Shown in pieces: positions 22,926-25,379 of a stretch of 25,379 nucleotides of DNA. The position numbers and the translations under genes were made by a program. The notes under the pieces are model-generated. The model ran no database searches and had not been told where the DNA came from. It saw nothing but the letters and a program-made list of their open reading frames with translations. Positions within the stretch are counted from its first letter, which is position 1. Each line of letters begins with the position of its first letter. This stretch comes from an uncultured Pseudomonadota bacterium (GTDB lineage: Bacteria > Pseudomonadota > Gammaproteobacteria > Burkholderiales > Casimicrobiaceae): assembly GCA_937958295.1 (NCBI GenBank), contig CALFEY010000105.1:1-25379 (forward strand), given 5' to 3'.

Positions 22926-25160
22926 ATGAGCTCAGATCCGACCATCATCTACACGATCACCGACGAGGCGCCGGCGCTGGCGACCGTCGCCTTCCTGCCG
23001 ATCATACGCGCCTTCGCCAAGCCTGCCGGCGTGCGCGTCGACACCAGCGACATCTCGGTCGGGGCGCGCATCCTCGCCCAGTTTGCCGACCGCCTCACGC
23101 CGGAGCAGCGCGTCCCCGACACGTTGAGCGAGCTCGGCAAGAAGACGCTCGAGCCCGACGCCAACATCATCAAGCTGCCCAACATCAGCGCCTCGGTGCC
23201 GCAGCTCACGGCCGCGATCAAGGAGCTTCAGGGCAAGGGCTACAAGATACCCGACTACCCCGACGACCCGAAGACGGACGAAGAGAAGGCAATCAAGGCG
23301 CGCTACTCCAAGATCATCGGATCGGCCGTGAACCCCGTGTTGCGCGAGGGTAACTCCGACCGCCGCGCACCGCGCGCGGTCAAGGAATACGCCCGCAAGA
23401 ATCCGCACTCGATGCAGGAGTGGCCGCAGGCGTCGCGCACGCACGTGTCGCACATGCACGGCGGGGATTTCTATCACGGCGAGAAGTCGATGACGCTCGA
23501 CCGCGCGCGCGACGTGAAGATGGAGCTCGTCACCAAGAGCGGCAAGACGGTGGTGCTGAAGCCCAAGGTCTCGCTCCTGGCGGGCGAGATCATCGACTCC
23601 ATGTTCATGAGCAAGAAGGCGTTGCTGGAGTTCTACGAGCGCGAGATCGAGGACGCCCACAAGTATGGCGTGATGTTCTCGCTGCACGTCAAGGCCACGA
23701 TGATGAAGGTCTCGCACCCGATCGTCTTCGGCCACTGCGTGCGCATCTTCTACAAGGACGCCTTCGACAAGCACGGCAAGCTCTTCGACAGCCTCGGGGT
23801 CAACGTCAACAACGGCATGGTCGACCTCTACAACAAGATCGCGACCCTGAGCGATTCACAGCGCGAGGAGATCATGAACGACCTCCACGCCTGCCACGAG
23901 CACCGTCCGGAGCTCGCGATGGTCGACTCCGCCAAGGGCATCACCAATTTCCACTCGCCCTCCGACATCATCGTCGACGCCTCGATGCCGGCCATGATCC
24001 GCGCCGGGGGCAGGATGTACGGCGCCGACGGCCGCCTCAAGGAGGTCAAGGCCGTCATGCCGGAGAGCACCTTTGCGCGCATCTACCAGGAGATCATCAA
24101 CTTCTCCAAGACGCATGGCGCGTTCGATCCCAAGACGATGGGCACCGTGCCCAACGTTGGCCTGATGGCGCAGCAGGCGGAAGAGTACGGCTCGCACGAC
24201 AAGACCTTCGAGATCTCCGAAGCCGGCGTGGCGAACATCACCGACCTCGCCACCGGCGAAGTGCTGCTGAGCCAGAACGTGGAGGAAGGCGACATCTGGC
24301 GCATGTGCCAGGTGAAGGATGCGCCCATTCGCGACTGGGTCAAGCTCGCGGTCACGCGGGCTCGCAACTCGGGCATGCCGGCGGTGTTCTGGCTCGACCC
24401 GTACCGCCCGCACGAGAACGAGCTCATCAAGAAGGTCAAGACGTACCTGCAGGATTACGACACCGCGGGCCTCGACATCCAGATCATGTCGCAGGTGCGT
24501 GCGATGCGCTACACGCTCGAGCGCGTGATCCGGGGGCTCGACACGATCTCCGTGACGGGCAACATCCTGCGCGACTACCTCACCGACCTCTTCCCCATCC
24601 TCGAGCTCGGCACCAGCGCCAAAATGCTGTCGATCGTGCCGCTGATGGCCGGCGGCGGCATGTACGAAACGGGAGCCGGCGGCTCCGCGCCCAAGCACGT
24701 GCAGCAACTGGTGGAAGAGAACCACCTGCGCTGGGACTCGCTCGGCGAATTCTTAGCCCTTGCCGTGAGCCTCGAGGACCTCGGCATCAAGACGGGCAAC
24801 AACAAGGCCAAGATCCTCGCCAAGACCCTCGATGCGGCCACGGGCAAGCTCCTCGACAACCGCAAGTCCCCGTCGCCCAAGACCGGCGAGCTCGACAATC
24901 GCGGGAGCCAGTTCTATCTCGCGCTGTACTGGGCGCAGGAGCTTGCCGCGCAGAAGGATGACGCCGCGCTCGCGGCGCACTTCGCGCCGCTGGCGAAGGC
25001 GCTTGCAGAGAACGAGTCGAAGATCGTGGCGGAGCTAGCGGCTGTGCAAGGCAAGGCCGTGGACATAGGCGGGTACTTCAAGGCCGATAGCAAGAAGCTC
25101 GAGGCGGTGATGCGGCCGAGTGCGACGCTGAATGCGGTGATCGGGGCGGGGGCCGGCTGA
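22926..25160 (+). CDS. icd: NADP-dependent isocitrate dehydrogenase, monomeric type
   Basis: The ATG at 22926 with AGGA (22917-22920) gives 744 residues, the normal size for the monomeric family; the in-frame ATG at 22863 would add an unrelated leader and lie just after the -10. The family signature is clear: TIIYTITDEAPALATVAFLP at the start and GSAVNPVLREGNSDRRAP (132-149). It continues with MHGGDFYHGEKSM, MLSIVPLMAGGGMYETGAGG and SAPKHVQQ. Asn136, Arg140 and Arg146 correspond, shifted by one, to the isocitrate-binding residues of the Azotobacter vinelandii enzyme. It converts isocitrate to 2-oxoglutarate and CO2 with NADP+ and Mg2+/Mn2+ in the TCA cycle. It has its own promoter and is not part of the upstream catabolic operon. 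Confidence 0.96.
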   Translation: MSSDPTIIYTITDEAPALATVAFLPIIRAFAKPAGVRVDTSDISVGARILAQFADRLTPEQRVPDTLSELGKKTLEPDANIIKLPNISASVPQLTAAIKELQGKGYKIPDYPDDPKTDEEKAIKARYSKIIGSAVNPVLREGNSDRRAPRAVKEYARKNPHSMQEWPQASRTHVSHMHGGDFYHGEKSMTLDRARDVKMELVTKSGKTVVLKPKVSLLAGEIIDSMFMSKKALLEFYEREIEDAHKYGVMFSLHVKATMMKVSHPIVFGHCVRIFYKDAFDKHGKLFDSLGVNVNNGMVDLYNKIATLSDSQREEIMNDLHACHEHRPELAMVDSAKGITNFHSPSDIIVDASMPAMIRAGGRMYGADGRLKEVKAVMPESTFARIYQEIINFSKTHGAFDPKTMGTVPNVGLMAQQAEEYGSHDKTFEISEAGVANITDLATGEVLLSQNVEEGDIWRMCQVKDAPIRDWVKLAVTRARNSGMPAVFWLDPYRPHENELIKKVKTYLQDYDTAGLDIQIMSQVRAMRYTLERVIRGLDTISVTGNILRDYLTDLFPILELGTSAKMLSIVPLMAGGGMYETGAGGSAPKHVQQLVEENHLRWDSLGEFLALAVSLEDLGIKTGNNKAKILAKTLDAATGKLLDNRKSPSPKTGELDNRGSQFYLALYWAQELAAQKDDAALAAHFAPLAKALAENESKIVAELAAVQGKAVDIGGYFKADSKKLEAVMRPSATLNAVIGAGAG

Positions 25161-25379
25161 GGGTTGCACGCTCACCAGCATTCCCGCGAGGGCCAGCACT
25201 GCCAACAGCAGCCCCGCCGACAGCACCTGCCAGAACCGCAGCGGATGGCGCTCGATCAGCGGCACGGTTCCCTTTCGAAAGTACGCCGGCCCGGGCGCGG
25301 TGAGGTCATGCGCGAATTCGCTCATGGCCTCCTGCCGGCGGTCCGGGTCGGGGGACAGCGCACGTTGCAGCACGTTGTC
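25035..25379 (-). CDS. C-terminal part of a serine/threonine protein kinase (kinase/phosphatase fusion type), incomplete at window end
   Basis: The frame enters from beyond 25379 and reads LQRALSPDPDRRQEAMSEFA, HDLTAPGPAYFRKGTVPLIE, RHPLRFWQVLSAGLLLAVLA, LAGML. The first part is the end of a kinase domain (the ALSPDPxxR pattern of the last kinase helix). PLIERHPLRFWQ followed by one membrane helix is the typical tail of proteobacterial bifunctional serine/threonine kinase/phosphatase proteins. After the membrane helix the frame continues for about 45 residues (SAGPRPDHRIQRRTRPHHRL) antisense to the isocitrate dehydrogenase gene, overlapping it by 126 bases, where relatives usually stop soon after the helix. 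The stop may have been lost or shifted. Confidence 0.7.
   Translation of the reverse strand, partial: DNVLQRALSPDPDRRQEAMSEFAHDLTAPGPAYFRKGTVPLIERHPLRFWQVLSAGLLLAVLALAGMLVSVQPSAGPRPDHRIQRRTRPHHRLELLAIGLEVPAYVHGLALHSR

Noticed and set aside
1..25379. Mobile elements, CRISPR arrays, toxin-antitoxin or defence genes
   Set aside because: No transposase or integrase genes, no regularly spaced repeats, and no terminal inverted repeats were noticed on reading both strands.

Overview
The window is very GC-rich, densely coded DNA and looks like a chromosomal segment of a betaproteobacterium, probably Burkholderiales-like. Pointers are a monomeric NADP isocitrate dehydrogenase, a kinase/phosphatase C-terminus of the type common in that class, many GntR/IclR-controlled catabolic genes, periplasmic binding proteins and a patatin autotransporter. 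This taxonomic call is inference. No insertion sequence, prophage, CRISPR array or rRNA was seen.

Layout. 1-59: 5' part of a tRNA-Lys(CUU) on the minus strand. 533-790: small exported protein followed by a clear intrinsic terminator. 1116-2204: MscS-type channel, converging with a secreted protein of unknown function (2191-3543, minus). 3707-5944: type Vd patatin autotransporter. 6054-7321: trypsin-like protease followed by a 73-residue protein that resembles the protease's own N-terminal domain. 7329-10207: GntR/FCD regulator divergent from a TRAP solute-binding protein and a malate/L-lactate dehydrogenase-family (Ldh_2) enzyme; the intergenic region carries TGGTAT direct repeats over the promoters. 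10208-11062: decayed gene fragments. 11063-12304: large J-domain-like protein. 12381-12551: remnant of a CaiB/BaiF CoA-transferase. 12604-13629: zinc-free quinone oxidoreductase (minus).

13704-22716: the most interesting part, a tightly packed, repeatedly overlapping run of eleven plus-strand genes: ABC importer (ATPase, permease, Tat-like binding protein), isochorismatase-family amidohydrolase, PuuE/cyclic-imidase-like CE4 hydrolase, AtuA-family (DUF1446) protein, DUF4387 protein, CaiB/BaiF CoA-transferase, CitE-like lyase and IclR regulator. I infer a catabolic pathway for a small cyclic amide or imide: import, ring opening, ammonia release, modification of the resulting dicarboxylate by the uncharacterised AtuA/DUF4387 pair, CoA activation and C-C cleavage to central metabolites. 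The exact substrate cannot be read from sequence.

22926-25160: monomeric isocitrate dehydrogenase, converging with the C-terminal end of a serine/threonine kinase/phosphatase that runs off the window.
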